Shown: positions 40,990 through 51,954, numbered from the stretch's first letter. The stretch is 64,000 nt of DNA from Auricularia sp. M13 (GCA_037042915.1 CM073201.1:3100001-3164000), one strand, 5' to 3'. The notes: generated from the letters alone by a model not told the origin. Numbers and translations are program-made.

Positions 40990-42645
40990 TGGCTCCGGCA
41001 GGCAATCAACCTGCAATCAACACACCAAGATTGGCTTCCTTTTCTGCACTTGCTTTTGGAGCCCTCTCTCGCTTTCTGTCTTTGTCTGCGCGCGACACGT
41101 ATTGCGCATCATCCAGCTTTCCTCAACCTGTTTGTGTGGCGCGGTAGGAAGGCGCGTACACCGTGCATGCCTTACACACATTTGTCACCGTTCCCGTCCA
41201 GTTGGACAAGTATGGGGCGCACAAAGGCGCTTGGGCAGGTCAACACTACGGCAGTCCGCGAAGAAGCACGTCAGACTGATCGTCGCTTTTACTGCACAGT
41301 GGTGACGGTTAGTCGGACGGCATTGGGCGCGAATTTGCACTGTAGCTCTCCCAGAAGAGGATTCAATATCGTTATCGTCTCACGGACACCTTCGAAATCG
41401 ACAAAGTCTCCAAAAGAGATTAGTACGGTCGAGCGTTCCAGGTCGTTCTGCGATGAAATTCCCTAGCCGCACTGCCCGGTTGCAAGAAAGTGGCAGTCCT
41501 TCAACACGCGATTGAATTCGCAGATGTCGGCCCAGGGGAATGGGTAGCACGCGAAAGCGGACTCGCTGCATTTGATATCGGCATTCTAGGTGTGCGCGGT
41601 TCTTTCATTCGTCTGCCGCTTCACTCTGCTCACTGGTATACATAAGGGGGTTTCACGATGGGCGTTTTCGAGCCGTTTTCCGGCCGTTTTCAGATCCGTT
41701 TTCAAACATGTTTTTGCCAAAAACAGGACCCCGAAACCGTTGGGAAAAACGCGGATTCAGCCGAAAACGGCCAAATCCAAAGCAGCCTCGAGGCTGCTTT
41801 TCGTCCCGTTTTCGTTTTCCCTTTCGTTTTTTGCCCGCTGTTTTTCGGCATCGGCTCCAGTCGGGGCTTCCGACCCCCGATCCTTCACCGTTCAGGGCAT
41901 ATCCTACGGACGGCCGGGAAAACGCTCACTGACTGTCGGTTTTCCCAAGGGGGTTTCACGATGTAAAACACTTTTGTTCTCCTTTTGATGGCTGTTTTGG
42001 ATGCAAAAACAACTCGAAATCAGACTCGAAAACGGCCGGAAAACGGCTCGAAAAGCGCCATCGTGAAACCCCCTATAGTTAACAATGCTGGACTGAGCCA
42101 CAGCGCGGAGTGCGGCCATTTCATTGACGTGCCTACGTAGGAATGCGTTCACATCGTGACGGCCCTGAATGCCACTGTCACGGTCCGTATAACTTGCTTG
42201 GTCCTCCCGGGCATTGTCTCCCGCAAACAAGGATTGGTGCTCAACGTCGGCTCCCTCGCCGGAGAGATTGCTGTACCGCTGCGGGCGACATACAGCGCCA
42301 CAAGGTCGTTCCTCATCGCGTGGACTCAGGCCGTCGCGGCCGAGCTCACTTGGACGTCCACCTCATCGCCGCCGGCTATGTCGTACTACCCTTTTTCCAA
42401 TCCGAGGCCTCTATTGATTATATTTTCTCTCTCCAGCCAGGAGGAATGACCAGCGTAAAGGAATCGCTACAACGCCGAGCGCAGCGCATGGCGTCCGCTG
42501 TGCCCTCAGTAGCATCGGGCTCAACGGAGGCTCCGTCGGATTTTATTATGTTGGCGCCAAGTTGGCACTCCCTATCGGAGTCACGCGCTCTCGCTGTTCA
42601 CCCTCAGATCGCGTGGGCTGGAGAAATGGCGCGGAAGCAGATGCA
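40990..42645 (+). pseudogene. Broken KAR-like SDR holding a MITE
   Basis: Fragments match the SDR at 27-28.7 kb: FLNLFVWRG near 41120, KYGAHKGAWA near 41210, RGFNIVIVSRTPSK near 41360, VNNAGLSHSA near 42085, LNATVTVRITCLVLPGIVSR, LVLNVGSLAGEIAVPLRATY with SATRSFLIAWTQAVAAEL (catalytic Ser and the Y-xxx-R/K region), and SSIGLNGGSVGFY near 42510. Frame shifts separate several of these blocks. TGASxGIG is lost after the third block, the Lys of YxxxK has become Arg, and a 429 bp MITE lies just before VNNAG. It faces away from the split P450 across a gap of about 110 bp, so the two once shared a promoter region. Confidence 0.7.
41645..42073. mobile_element. MITE with TA duplication, composite
   Basis: The left end AGGGGGTTTCACGATGGGCG and the right end (inverted GGGGGTTTCACGATGGCGC) are near-identical, with TA on both sides (41643-41644, 42074-42075). 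A second copy of the left end (AGGGGGTTTCACGATG) occurs inside at 41948, so one copy may sit next to or in another. The termini resemble those of the receptor-intron MITE (GGGCGTTTCACG). Confidence 0.8.
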
Positions 42646-43007
42646 TGGTGAGCTGTTCCGCAACTTCCAGCCAATCAGAAGATACCGATTTTTGGTATGT
42701 ATAGACACGCTGTCGAAGGTATCAGAGCGCAAGACCAAGAAGCAATAGTGACTGCGACAAGTACGCGCAGACCGTGCTTCCTTTCTTATATTGCACCCCG
42801 TATCCTACTGATGTTGACCCGCGTTCACTTGACACGTGAATTACGGGTAATAATGAAGATGGAACGTTCCCACAAGCAACACCCTCATGATCACACTGAA
42901 GCTAGCAAATGTGATCGTAGAAAATGCAAAGGAACTGAAGTAAAATGTTGGAATCACTGCAATTCTTCAAAATTTGATAGCCGGTCAGACGCATCGGCTT
43001 ATACCGC
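42646..43007. other. Intergenic, HAD gene promoter
   Basis: Nothing recognised beyond possible remains of the SDR 3' end. The region before the ATG at 43008 is AT-rich around 42900-42980. Confidence 0.4.
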
Positions 43008-44538
43008 ATGCTGCCTCTTCCCTTCCGCATTGCCCATCGCTCGATAGGCAGCGTCGCGCGCAGGTCTCCCTTAGCCTTTGCGTTTGACATAGTATGCACC
43101 CATAGATCGCGGCAAGCGCTGCCTAATAGTCATGCCAACGCGTCCCACAGGACGGCGTGCTCATTCGTGGCCCGGATGTCATTCCTGGCGCTCAACGCGC
43201 ACTGAGGTTCCTCGAAGGGCATAACCCCTTGCGCTCGTAAGCTATACAATATTACAAATGTCCGTTCTCACACCATTAATTCCCGTCTTACGCAGGAAAA
43301 TTCCATTTGTTTTGGTCGGTGCCCGTCAACGCTCGCAAGTTATTTGAGTTTAACGCGAAGTCAACTTAGATTACAAACGGTGGTGGCGAGTTGGAGTCCG
43401 TCAAAGTCGCCAAGATTTCAAAGCAACTCGACTTTCCGGTGAATATGATTCCTGGAAATCGTGTCGGAATACTTGACTTCATCGGGCAGATATACGAAGA
43501 ACAATTCGTTCAGTCACACACCGTTCTCCGAAATCTTGTTCCAGAATACGCTCACAAGCCTGTGCTGGTTCTCGGCGGCAAGGGCGACGCCGGCCGACGC
43601 ATAGCACAGCACTACGGCTTTACCGATGTCTACATTCCCCTCGACATCTTTGCCTGGAGGCCGAGGTACTTTCTACATGCGTTTTTGTCTTTCTCACTGA
43701 CCGACCCCGTAGTGTCTGGCCACTCGGTGCAGAGTTTGTCTCGCCATCCGACCTCCATATTGCCCGGGTCCGTCCTATCTCCCGATGCCGACTTGCACTC
43801 AATTTCTCTAGAAAGCAGATTTCTCCCGCACTCCGATATCCGCAATCTTCGTATTGCACGATCCCCGGCCGTCATGGTTCCTCGAAATTCAAGTCGTGAC
43901 CGACATCCTTCGCTCGCAGTATCTCTCTGCACCGGCGCCCCCGCCCAAGCTCGTATTCTGCAATCCTGACCTTCTGTGGCGCGGCCAGTTTGATAAACCA
44001 CGACTCGGCCAGGGCTGTTTCAGAGAAGCGCTATTAGGTGTGCATCGCGCACTCGAAGGGGGCAAGGAGTATCCATACAAGTGCGTCGTTGCTGCCCTGC
44101 GTGAATTGACCTATTCTAATGCTGCCATAGGATGCTGGGCAAGCCGACACGGGAGACGTACGACTTTGCCAAGAACATGCTCCGCGCTCAAATCGGCGCT
44201 GACCTCACTCACACCGCTATGTGCGCCTTTCATATATATCCCTATCCGTGTCGCGTAATTCATGCATTCCGTTTCTCAAGATACATGATCGGCGGTACGT
44301 GTCATTTCGTTTCTGTCTCATTATGCAGGTACTCTGCTGACAGAGGGCGCTGATAGACAACCCTGAGTCTGACATTGCTGGCGCGAATGCCGCGGGGTGG
44401 CGCTCGGCCCTCGTGAGGACGGGTGTCTATGATCCCTCACACGGCCCCCCAAGCCATAAAGCAACCTTCGAGGCGGATGATGTAGAAGCGGCAGTCTTGG
44501 AGGCTTTCCGGCGGGAGGTTGGCGCAGTGAGCAGCTGA
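43008..44538 (+). CDS. HAD-IIA hydrolase, CECR5 (HDHD5)-like, likely mitochondrial
   Basis: Haloacid-dehalogenase superfamily phosphatase. The N-terminus MLPLPFRIAHRSIGSVARRS is Arg-rich without acids, like a mitochondrial presequence. Motif I is FAFDI/DGVLIRGPDVIPGAQR; ITNGGG covers motif II; QSHTVLRNLVPEYAHKPVLV and LGGKGDAGRRIAQHYGF follow. Further on are VWPLGAEFVSPSDLHIAR, AIFVLHDPRPSWFLEIQVV, KLVFCNPDLLW, YK/MLGKPTRETYDFAK and YMIGDNPESDIAGANAAGWR with the motif IV acids. Exon 1 is 43008-43091; a 14 nt exon lies at 44281-44294. Around ten introns all keep frame. The second Asp of DxD is present. The substrate is unknown in the family. Confidence 0.88.
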
Positions 44539-44592
44539 ATTGAACTCGAAGTACATGTGAAGTTTACAGCATACTGTACAACATGAACTTCA

Positions 44593-45624
44593 TCACGCGG
44601 CCACCGTAGCAATTTCCACCGGCCGTGTGAATCTCGCAGCATTGACCTCAATGTCGGGCAGCGCGAGGTCGGGGAAGACCTTCCGCACTTTCTTGCCAAG
44701 ATACTGCCACCACTCTCCCCTGACGGCACGGAACGTCGTGTTCTTCCAGCGTTCCTCCGCCGCCGCAACCTCTTCCGCGCTGCTGGCGGGATAACGCGGT
44801 GCGGACGCTAGCGGAAGCGCCCATGGGTGAGCATGTCGAACATGTCGCCGACTTCATTCGGTCACGTGAGACTTTGGCGAGCATAAATGCATATTCCAGG
44901 ACGGGCACGTCGACCCATTCATTGGAAGGGGAGAGCACTGACAAACCGGGCGCCTTTTGCTTCAGAATAGTCAGGTATCCAAAATCTGTGGACTATGTGA
45001 GTCATGGTATTAGAGCCGGAGTGAAAGTAGACCTGTATGCTCTCCGATTCCTAAGACGGGTCCAGTCTCGGACGCTTCGAGGGACGCATACTTGAAGCAC
45101 CGAAACAGAGCGACAAGCTCCAGATCAAGCCATCGCTTGACCAGATCGTTCCTCTCAAATCCCGGGAGAATTGCAGCGCCTTCCGTGCGTGTTTTCCCAG
45201 CTGGATGATGCTCGCCACATACGTAAGCGCGGCCTCACGCATGCCAGGAACTTAATTACGCCCATGGAGGGGCATGCCAGCCTGGATCAGCGGATGAGTC
45301 GGAGGGTGCTCGGGGCCGATGTAGATGCCTTTCTGTGCGGCCGTGCGTGCCCTCGCCGCCGCGCGGCATGTACCCACGCCGCGCAACACCGCCCGTGCGC
45401 ACATCGGGTTTCATCTTCTCCTTGCCTGACAGTCCGAAGAACTGCTCGGCGCATCGTACGAGCGCTGCCTGCTGAGACGCTGGGATGCCATGTCCAGTAA
45501 TCTGCCATAAGCCCCAAGTGCTGAAGGCGGTGTAGAGTCTCAGCGCCGCTTCGGATAGAGCATCCCGAGACGACGACGGAGAGACGAGAGCGGAGATGGG
45601 CGGTGCACTGCTGTTGTTGCTCAT
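44593..45624 (-). pseudogene. Broken 2-oxoglutarate/Fe(II) oxygenase (isopenicillin-N-synthase-like)
   Basis: It starts MSNNSSAPPISALVSP at 45624 and shows the DIOX_N motif WGLWQITGHGIPASQ, FFGLSGKEKMK and RGYMPRGG. The frame then changes before KGIYIGPEHPPTHPLIQAGM. An in-frame TAA splits HGRN from VPGMREAALTYVASIIQLGK, and another shift precedes GFERNDLVKRWLDLELVAL. DMFDMLTHGRFR runs straight into the C-terminal region without the RxS (2OG-binding) segment; the end is WWQYLGKKVRKVFPDLALPD and EIATVAA. At least three lesions and one deletion make it non-functional. Related intact enzymes modify secondary metabolites. Confidence 0.65.
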
Positions 45625-46205
45625 GGTACTGAGGAAGAGAGTGCGGAGAGATCGGTCCGGATTTGCCAAAGTCAGCAAGCTTAGCGCTGGTGTTGATCTC
45701 CTGGGCTCATGATTGGCCGCCTCCCAAAGTGTTAGACCGATAGCTTGGCTGGTGTCATGTCTGACGGGAAACATCAGACGTCGGCGCGCGTTTTACGCAT
45801 GTTGAGCGCAGCGCATCGTTCATCAATTCTGGTAACACCCAGTATCATGCACCTCTGATCGGTCTCGAAGGGACTGGGCAGGTCCTACGATACGTACTAG
45901 CCTCCTCTCTCCCCGGGACGCTAAGTAAGAATAAATATCTACCTGAGTCCACCTCAGAGTCTCTGGGTCGGTCGAGGTCTGCACAAAACACAGTTGAAGT
46001 CGAAGCACGTGGCCGTCGACATGACGTCTTCGGAGATTACCCCGCGTCTCCGACCCGCTGATAATCAAATGCGACGACGCGGATCTCCGAACCCGTCCAA
46101 CACGAGATTCCGGCTCAGGCACGCGTCCTGTTCCGTTCGGCATTCGTTCCGCACATAACATGTCGCAAGATTCCGGCACTCTCATTCGTACGCCCACCAT
46201 CCACC
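45625..46205. other. Intergenic, about 580 bp
   Basis: No gene seen. It lies between a divergent pair (broken oxygenase and F-box gene). Confidence 0.45.
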
Positions 46206-47312
46206 ATGCTGAACTGGAGTACAGCTCCGCCCGAGATTCTGCTGCAGTGCTTCGAGTCTCTCGGGCCTCTCTCGTCGCCGCGTTCAGCTCAGCACTGGCA
46301 GCGCTATCCCAGTCTCACCGCAAGCTCGCGTGTGTGCAAGGCCTGGTTGCCCTGTGCGCAGACTGTCCTGCTTCACTGCGTGGTGCCAAGGGAGACGAAC
46401 TTCACCGCTGTATCTCGCGCGTCCGTCGACCAGCTCGTCGCCGTGTTAACCGCTGGCAGCGTTCGCGCGGCAGCACTCGCACAGCAGGTGCGGGTGCTGA
46501 AGCTGCAGCTCGGCACCGATATGCACCACTGCGAAGCCGGAGACCAGCACGCGGACCTGGAGAGCGTTGCCCGGCTCGTCCACGCCTGCAGCGGATTACG
46601 TCGACTGTATCTCACGCAATCCGCGTTGGCGCCCCCGGATAACAGGTTCGGGGCCGACCAGCTGGCGCTCATCCACAATCACGCGTCTCTCACCCACCTT
46701 GAACTTGTGTGCGACTACAATCCGCCAGTCATTCTATACCAATGTCTCGATGCGTGGCCCTCTCTCCAATCGCTTCGGCTGGTCGGATGGTCATTGCCTC
46801 AGCCACCCGAGGATTCGCCGCCACGGTGCAGCTTACGGGAGCTGGTGGCTGAGACGTACGGCGCTCCGGACAGTCTCTTAATATCAGCCGCGCCCAGGGT
46901 CAAGGACTTCACCTGCACACTCAACGCCCTGCCATGTATTCAACACGTCGCGGAAACATTACGCTCCCTCACGATCGACTGCACCTACCCCAGCCGCAAT
47001 TCATCCGACTACAACGCTCTCGCGCAGTGCAAACAGCTGGAACGCGTCACCTTCCGGTCTGGGTGCCCACCCGGTGCCTTGGAAGCGCTTCCCCTGTCCG
47101 TCACGCATGTGCGCATCCTCTGTGCGGTGGATGCCACGCGTCTCACAGCAGTGCTCGATTCGCGCCCCGCGCTCGCAACTGTCGAGGTGCAGCTGATCCG
47201 CACGCGCGTGCGAGACGACATCAGCCGTCTTGACCGCGTCTGTCGTTCTCAGCGGGTTACCCTCGGCCGCACCCCTAGTCCCGACGGCGGCGCGCCAAGA
47301 ACACTCTACTAG
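46206..47312 (+). CDS. F-box/leucine-rich-repeat protein, intronless, 368 aa
   Basis: A likely substrate receptor of an SCF ubiquitin ligase. The N-terminal F-box is APPEILLQCFESLGPLSSPR followed by YPSLTASSRVCKAWLPCAQ, with the LPxE/I, V-C-W pattern. LRR-like strands follow: VRVLKLQLGTD, SGLRRLYLTQSAL, ASLTHLELVCDY, PSLQSLRLVGWSL, CSLRELVAETYG, ETLRSLTIDCTYP and KQLERVTFRSG. It ends TLGRTPSPDGGAPRTLY. There is no intron in a region where nearly every gene has many, as is usual for the expanded basidiomycete F-box family. The start ATG at 46206 follows CCACC. Partner unknown. Confidence 0.85.
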   Translation: MLNWSTAPPEILLQCFESLGPLSSPRSAQHWQRYPSLTASSRVCKAWLPCAQTVLLHCVVPRETNFTAVSRASVDQLVAVLTAGSVRAAALAQQVRVLKLQLGTDMHHCEAGDQHADLESVARLVHACSGLRRLYLTQSALAPPDNRFGADQLALIHNHASLTHLELVCDYNPPVILYQCLDAWPSLQSLRLVGWSLPQPPEDSPPRCSLRELVAETYGAPDSLLISAAPRVKDFTCTLNALPCIQHVAETLRSLTIDCTYPSRNSSDYNALAQCKQLERVTFRSGCPPGALEALPLSVTHVRILCAVDATRLTAVLDSRPALATVEVQLIRTRVRDDISRLDRVCRSQRVTLGRTPSPDGGAPRTLY

Positions 47313-47828
47313 CGTCGCTGACTCGTTCATGACCTCCTTTCACGCTGCCTTTCCCTCCTTCTCTCTGCTTGCTGTGTGCTCTCTTGTAGCCCTGCTGTAT
47401 GTATATGGATTAGATGTATCGGTGTTGTAGCACATCTGCGCATTATTTAATCGCTGATATTAGACACGTTGAAGGATGTGTCTTTTTCCCAACTGCTGAG
47501 ACAATGCCAACATCAACGGGCCGGTTCCATTCAGTGGCTGCGTGGGGAAAGATAAAGCTAATAGTCTATCACGCGGGGCAATCACACTGAACTCCGTGAA
47601 GATCTTGTTCCTACGGACCCACGGCGCAGCGTCCAAATCGTGTGCCCTTTACCTATCCACGACTCAACGCAAGCGACGTCGGGAATGTGGAGAATTCCAC
47701 GCTCGCCGAGGATGCCGGGCGTATTTTAAACACCGCGGACAAATTTTAACCTTTCCGTTTCCGCCACACACGCCTAAACCACGCTCCTTCCGTCGCTCTC
47801 CCTTGGCATGCTCGTTCAATAGGTCCTC
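47313..47828. other. Intergenic, about 515 bp
   Basis: 3' flank of one F-box gene and promoter of the next. Nothing else recognised. Confidence 0.45.
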
Positions 47829-49208
47829 ATGGCCCCAGACTTAACGCTCTGCCTGCCTGCAGAGCTTTTGCTTCGTATATTCGACTTCTACCAGCACGGG
47901 GACACGCCCCGCCGCTTCATCTGCGGCCCCGGACGCGTGTGCTCCCGCTGGCGCCGACTCGCATTAGCGCATCGCTCGTTTTCGAAGGATATATGGCTCC
48001 AGCGCGATATGAGCCTGCCTGGCATGGGGATGTTTTGCGCGCAGCTCGAGGCCGGAGGTGACGGCGACATCGAGCTCAGCATGATGCAGCCGGACGACAT
48101 CTTCCCCGTTCTGCCTTACATCAAAGAGCACCTCCACCGCTGCGTCTCGCTGTACATCGATTACTGCGGCTCTCCCGGCGAGCTGCTCGCGCTGTTTTCT
48201 GCGCTCTGCGAGTCCAGTGCTCCGAGACTGAAAGTGCTGTACCTGCACGTCGAGCCCATTCAGGACCCCGATGACATAGAACAGGATTGGCAGGAATCTC
48301 TTCTAATGTTTCCATCCTCCATATTCCGTGGCGAAGCTCCCCTCCTGCGGAGAATCCGGTTGTGTGGCGCAGTCTGCATGCTATTCGATCAAGGTCCCAT
48401 TGCAGCCTTCCGCGGCGTGGAGAGCTTGGAAGTCCACGTCTACGACTGCGGCCCCCCAGCAGTGGCAGCGGCACTTGTCGCCGCGCCCAACACGCGCCGC
48501 CTTGAAATCGTGGGCGTAATGCGGGACACCGGACCTTGGCCCACGATCCATCTTCCTCCCTCACTGCAGCTCAAGGCCATCATGTTCTCAGCGCTCGACA
48601 GCGCGTGGGACGCTGCCATCGGGATGCTGACTGTGTACGACCTCCCCGAATTCGCGGTTTTCTCCGGCGTGCCGACGCACTACATCCACAACTACCTGAA
48701 GCGCCTGCAGGGCCCGCTGGAGCTCTCCATCATCGACAGCCAACATCTCGGGCTGGACCACACAGACGCCGTTCTCTCCTCGCCAGAGTCCGGGCGCGCC
48801 GTCATGCTGGTCGACGCAATCCGGACGCTCCCCTTCACGCCGTACACCGGGCGCATCGTGCGCCTCGAGCTCGTCAGCTCAGAGTGGCTTACGTCGCATC
48901 TGGGAGTCTGTCTCCCGCAGTTGCACACGCTCATCATCCACGTTATGGCCGACAGACTGCGACCGGGCTGCCCGACCCAGTGCAGGGTTCACTGCCCGAA
49001 ACTGCGTGCGCTGACCCTGCAGCGCGGGCGGCGCGCGCCGGTGGACGCGTTCCGCGTGAAGGCCGACCATGTCGCGTACTTCTTGCGCGATCGGCTGAGA
49101 TTGGAGGCAGACGCGGGCTGTGTCTCCGTGCGAGTTTCGAGACCCCTTGTGCTCACGGGGAGGCGCAGTTGGCTTCTAGCCACCGTTCGTTCTATTACAG
49201 AAGTATAA
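47829..49208 (+). CDS. F-box protein, intronless, 459 aa
   Basis: The F-box is at the N-terminus (LCLPAELLLRIFDFYQHGDT, RVCSRWRRLALAH). The rest is a long repeat region of LRR-like strands without strict period: HRCVSLYIDYCG, APRLKVLYLHVEP, APLLRRIRLCGAV, RGVESLEVHVYDC, NTRRLEIVGV, GRIVRLELVSSEW, PQLHTLIIHVMAD and CPKLRALTLQRG. The predicted role is an SCF adaptor. The gene is single-exon like its neighbour at 46.2 kb and in the same direction, but the two differ enough not to be a recent tandem copy. The start ATG at 47829 gives MAPDLTLCLPAELL, the standard distance to the F-box. Confidence 0.85.
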   Translation: MAPDLTLCLPAELLLRIFDFYQHGDTPRRFICGPGRVCSRWRRLALAHRSFSKDIWLQRDMSLPGMGMFCAQLEAGGDGDIELSMMQPDDIFPVLPYIKEHLHRCVSLYIDYCGSPGELLALFSALCESSAPRLKVLYLHVEPIQDPDDIEQDWQESLLMFPSSIFRGEAPLLRRIRLCGAVCMLFDQGPIAAFRGVESLEVHVYDCGPPAVAAALVAAPNTRRLEIVGVMRDTGPWPTIHLPPSLQLKAIMFSALDSAWDAAIGMLTVYDLPEFAVFSGVPTHYIHNYLKRLQGPLELSIIDSQHLGLDHTDAVLSSPESGRAVMLVDAIRTLPFTPYTGRIVRLELVSSEWLTSHLGVCLPQLHTLIIHVMADRLRPGCPTQCRVHCPKLRALTLQRGRRAPVDAFRVKADHVAYFLRDRLRLEADAGCVSVRVSRPLVLTGRRSWLLATVRSITEV

Positions 49209-49985
49209 TTTCTCAGACATACCCCTCCCCCCTTACATTACGTCAAACTATGCTATTCTTAGAGTCTCTTAGAATAACTTTTGTGCCTTTCTGATTTCCG
49301 TGCCGCTGACATGACATGACTCATGTCATGTCAGCGGCCACCGCACGTTCCCGATTGCATCCGCGACAAGTCCTCCGCAACGTCGAAAGACGTCCCAGCT
49401 CGTCCCCTCAGGCACTATAGTAGAGAGACATATACATAATCATTGAAAATAATTTCTATAAGGTGAATATGCACAAAAATTGGCGATTCAAGCAGTCTCA
49501 TTTGTGCCCATTCTCAGCACAAATCTGCGAATAACCTTCCATAAACATAGCCTACGGCTCTCATACTTTGGTATCATAGTGCCTTTCACTACATTAACAA
49601 GTTGTTGGCCCCAGAACCGCGATATCCTTACAGATATACTTATCCGGACAACTCTCAAAGCAAGAATTGAGGCAGATACTGAGACCGAGACATCGTGCTC
49701 TGAATAGTACACCTAGCAATTGTAGTGATGCATTACCGCTGTTATTTCCGATGGTAATCAGAGGTTTAGCTCTTGTCTTGGGGGTTTAATTCGAGTCGGG
49801 AAAGCTGCCTGCAGGAAACAGCCGAAAACGTTTACATCCGATTGAATGGCGGCTGGACACACCAACATGAGTGATGAAATTCTCCAAAAGGCTGTGCGCA
49901 CACCCACGCGCAGCAGAAATATAGGCGAAGGTTGAAGTTGACTCTCCGCAGACATCTCCTGGATTCACGACTTGTCCATCCCTCT
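49209..49985. other. Intergenic with a perfect palindrome
   Basis: AT-rich 780 bp between F-box and peptidase genes. It contains the 37 bp palindrome at 49302-49338 and no gene. Confidence 0.6.
49302..49338. promoter_or_regulatory. 37 bp perfect palindrome centred on a Gcn4-type site
   Basis: GCCGCTGACATGACATGA, one C, then its exact inverse. The centre reads ATGACTCAT, the ideal site for Gcn4/Cpc1 bZIP factors. It lies 94 bp after the F-box stop and about 650 bp before the peptidase ATG. Alternative: transcript hairpin or scar of an excised element. Confidence 0.6.
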
Positions 49986-51690
49986 ATGTCGAGATTCACG
50001 ATTTTTGCATTGCTGGCAGCCGCGACCGGCAATTCCCACGCTCGTCTTTCGTTTCGTTCCGACAACTTCACCGCTGTGGACTGGGAGTCGGTGCGCTACT
50101 TGTTACTCACGCCATTCAACAACTCAAGCACTAGCTAAAATTCAAGTTTTCAGATCCCAGCATCGAGTAATATATCGTGGGTATCGTGCAACGCGTCTTT
50201 CGAATGCGCTCGCTTGGCCGTGCCGCTCGACTACACACGTCCTGACGGACAGCAAGCTGTTATTGCGCTTCAAAGGATCCCAGCTACAGACAAGGCCAAT
50301 TATAAAGGTGGACAAGAAGATATCTGGTATTATGTACGAGGTTAACGTAGTCACAGGCGCTGTGCTCTTCAACCCCGGTGGCCCTGGAGAGTCTGGGACG
50401 GCATTCGTGAATTCCTTTGGAGCTAGCCTTGCTCAGGTGTTAGGGCCGTCGTATGACCTCCTAGGATTTGACCCGCGTGGCGCGGGCGCGACCACGCCCG
50501 CCGCGAATTGCTTTCAACCGGCTGAGTTCGCGGCTTGGTCGAAAGGCGAGGTCCTGGCGTTGCATTCGTATGACGGGAGCGTTCCCCGTGCGCTCAAGCG
50601 CGACAAAGTCGTTGCGGCTAAGTGTGCCACTGCCCTCGGCGGCGAATCACAGGCTGGTCGGTTCATGAACACGGCGACCGTGGCCACCGACATGCTCAGT
50701 ATCATCAACGCCCTTGGCCAGGATAAGCTGCATTACTGGGGCTTCAGCTACGGTACTATTCTTGGGCAGTACTTCGCTGCGATGTATAGTGACAAGGTCG
50801 GGATTATGTTGCTTGACGGCGTCATCGACGGGATCGAGTATAACTACAAGGGGCCTGCGGCAGCGTTGCAGCACACGGCGACCACCGTCCAGGACGGCGA
50901 CGCTGTTATCAACCGATTCTTTGAGCTCTGCGCACAGGCTGGCACTGCTGGTTGCCCCATCTTCGAGTCCACGGCGAAGGAAGTCGCCAATCGATTTATC
51001 AAGACATTCGACCAGCTGCGCTACCGCCCGATTAAGGTGCCGGCTCACGAGTCTGGCCCCTTGACCGTAACTCAGGAGGTAGTCAGTAACTACATCTACC
51101 ACCAGTCTTATACGCCGCTCACCGGTTACGCGGCGCTCGCATCGCTGTTCGCCGCACTGGAGACGCGCAACCAGACCTTCCTGGCTACGGTCGGCTTTAG
51201 CGCTCCTATTCTGGTCAACTCCCCGCAGGAGGCGCCTCAGGCGATTGAATGCACCGACATGCCTGACCTCTCGCGGACATCCCTACAGCAGATGGTCGAC
51301 ACCGTGCGCAAGGCGAACGCCCTCTCGCGCTGGCTCGGCCCGTCCATGCACACGCGCGCCCGCCTGCAGTGCGTCCCGTGGAGTTTCCGGGCGCAGAACG
51401 CATTCGCGGGCCCGCTCTCGTCGGCGAACCACACGGGCACGATGCTCTTCCTGAGCAACGTTTTCGACCCCGTCACGCCTCTCGCAGACGCTCGCGCCGT
51501 CTACACGCGCTTCGCCGGCGCGCGGCTCGCCATTCAGAACCTCACGGGGCATACCGCCACGCTCAGTCTGGCGGCATCGGGGTGCACGCAGAAGGTCGTG
51601 GCTACGCTGTTCCGCGCAGGCATTCTGCCGCCAGACGGCACCGTCTGCCAGCCCGACTTTCTTCCACTCGTTGGACCCGTTTCCGCGTGA
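49986..51690 (+). CDS. Secreted TAP-like serine peptidase (alpha/beta hydrolase, S33)
   Basis: The ATG at 49986 begins a signal peptide (MSRFTIFALLAAATGNSHA). Exon 1 ends at 50090; the joints are DWES/IPASSNISWVSC and NYK/GAVLFNPGGPGESG. Family marks are FECARLAVPLDYTRPDG, the oxyanion loop FNPGGPGESG, the nucleophile elbow YWGFSYGTILGQYF (Ser), LSNVFDPVTPLADAR (Asp) and NLTGHTATLS (His). All three catalytic residues are present. The C-terminal TAP-like region ends CQPDFLPLVGPVSA. It cleaves tripeptides or single residues from peptide N-termini outside the cell, or removes proline-blocked ends, in bacterial and fungal relatives. Several N-glycosylation sites (NFT, NIS, NQT, NHT) fit secretion. 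Confidence 0.9.
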
Positions 51691-51954
51691 GCTATGACGC
51701 GTTTATCCAGGGTTTGACCCACAGATTATTACTCATTGTAGGATCCCGCATAATCGGCGTAATGGTGCCGGGGCCCTTAGGCTAATACAAGCAAAAGCTT
51801 TGCGCGATGCTGCCGCGTGAGACCAGTCTCTATTAAACTTTTGATTGTGCGATAACAGGTACAGTGTCCTTAGTAATAAATATACAGTACTGTCAAATAT
51901 CCAACAGAAATGTCCAGTGAGATAGGGAAACTGGCTTGTGCGCGTGTATGGTGC
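51691..51954. other. Short gap between convergent genes
   Basis: 3' ends of the peptidase and the minus-strand hypothetical gene. No feature seen. Confidence 0.4.

Noticed and set aside
41590-41988. 132-codon ORF over the SDR-region MITE
   Set aside because: Made of CGTTTT repeats of the MITE; no protein features.
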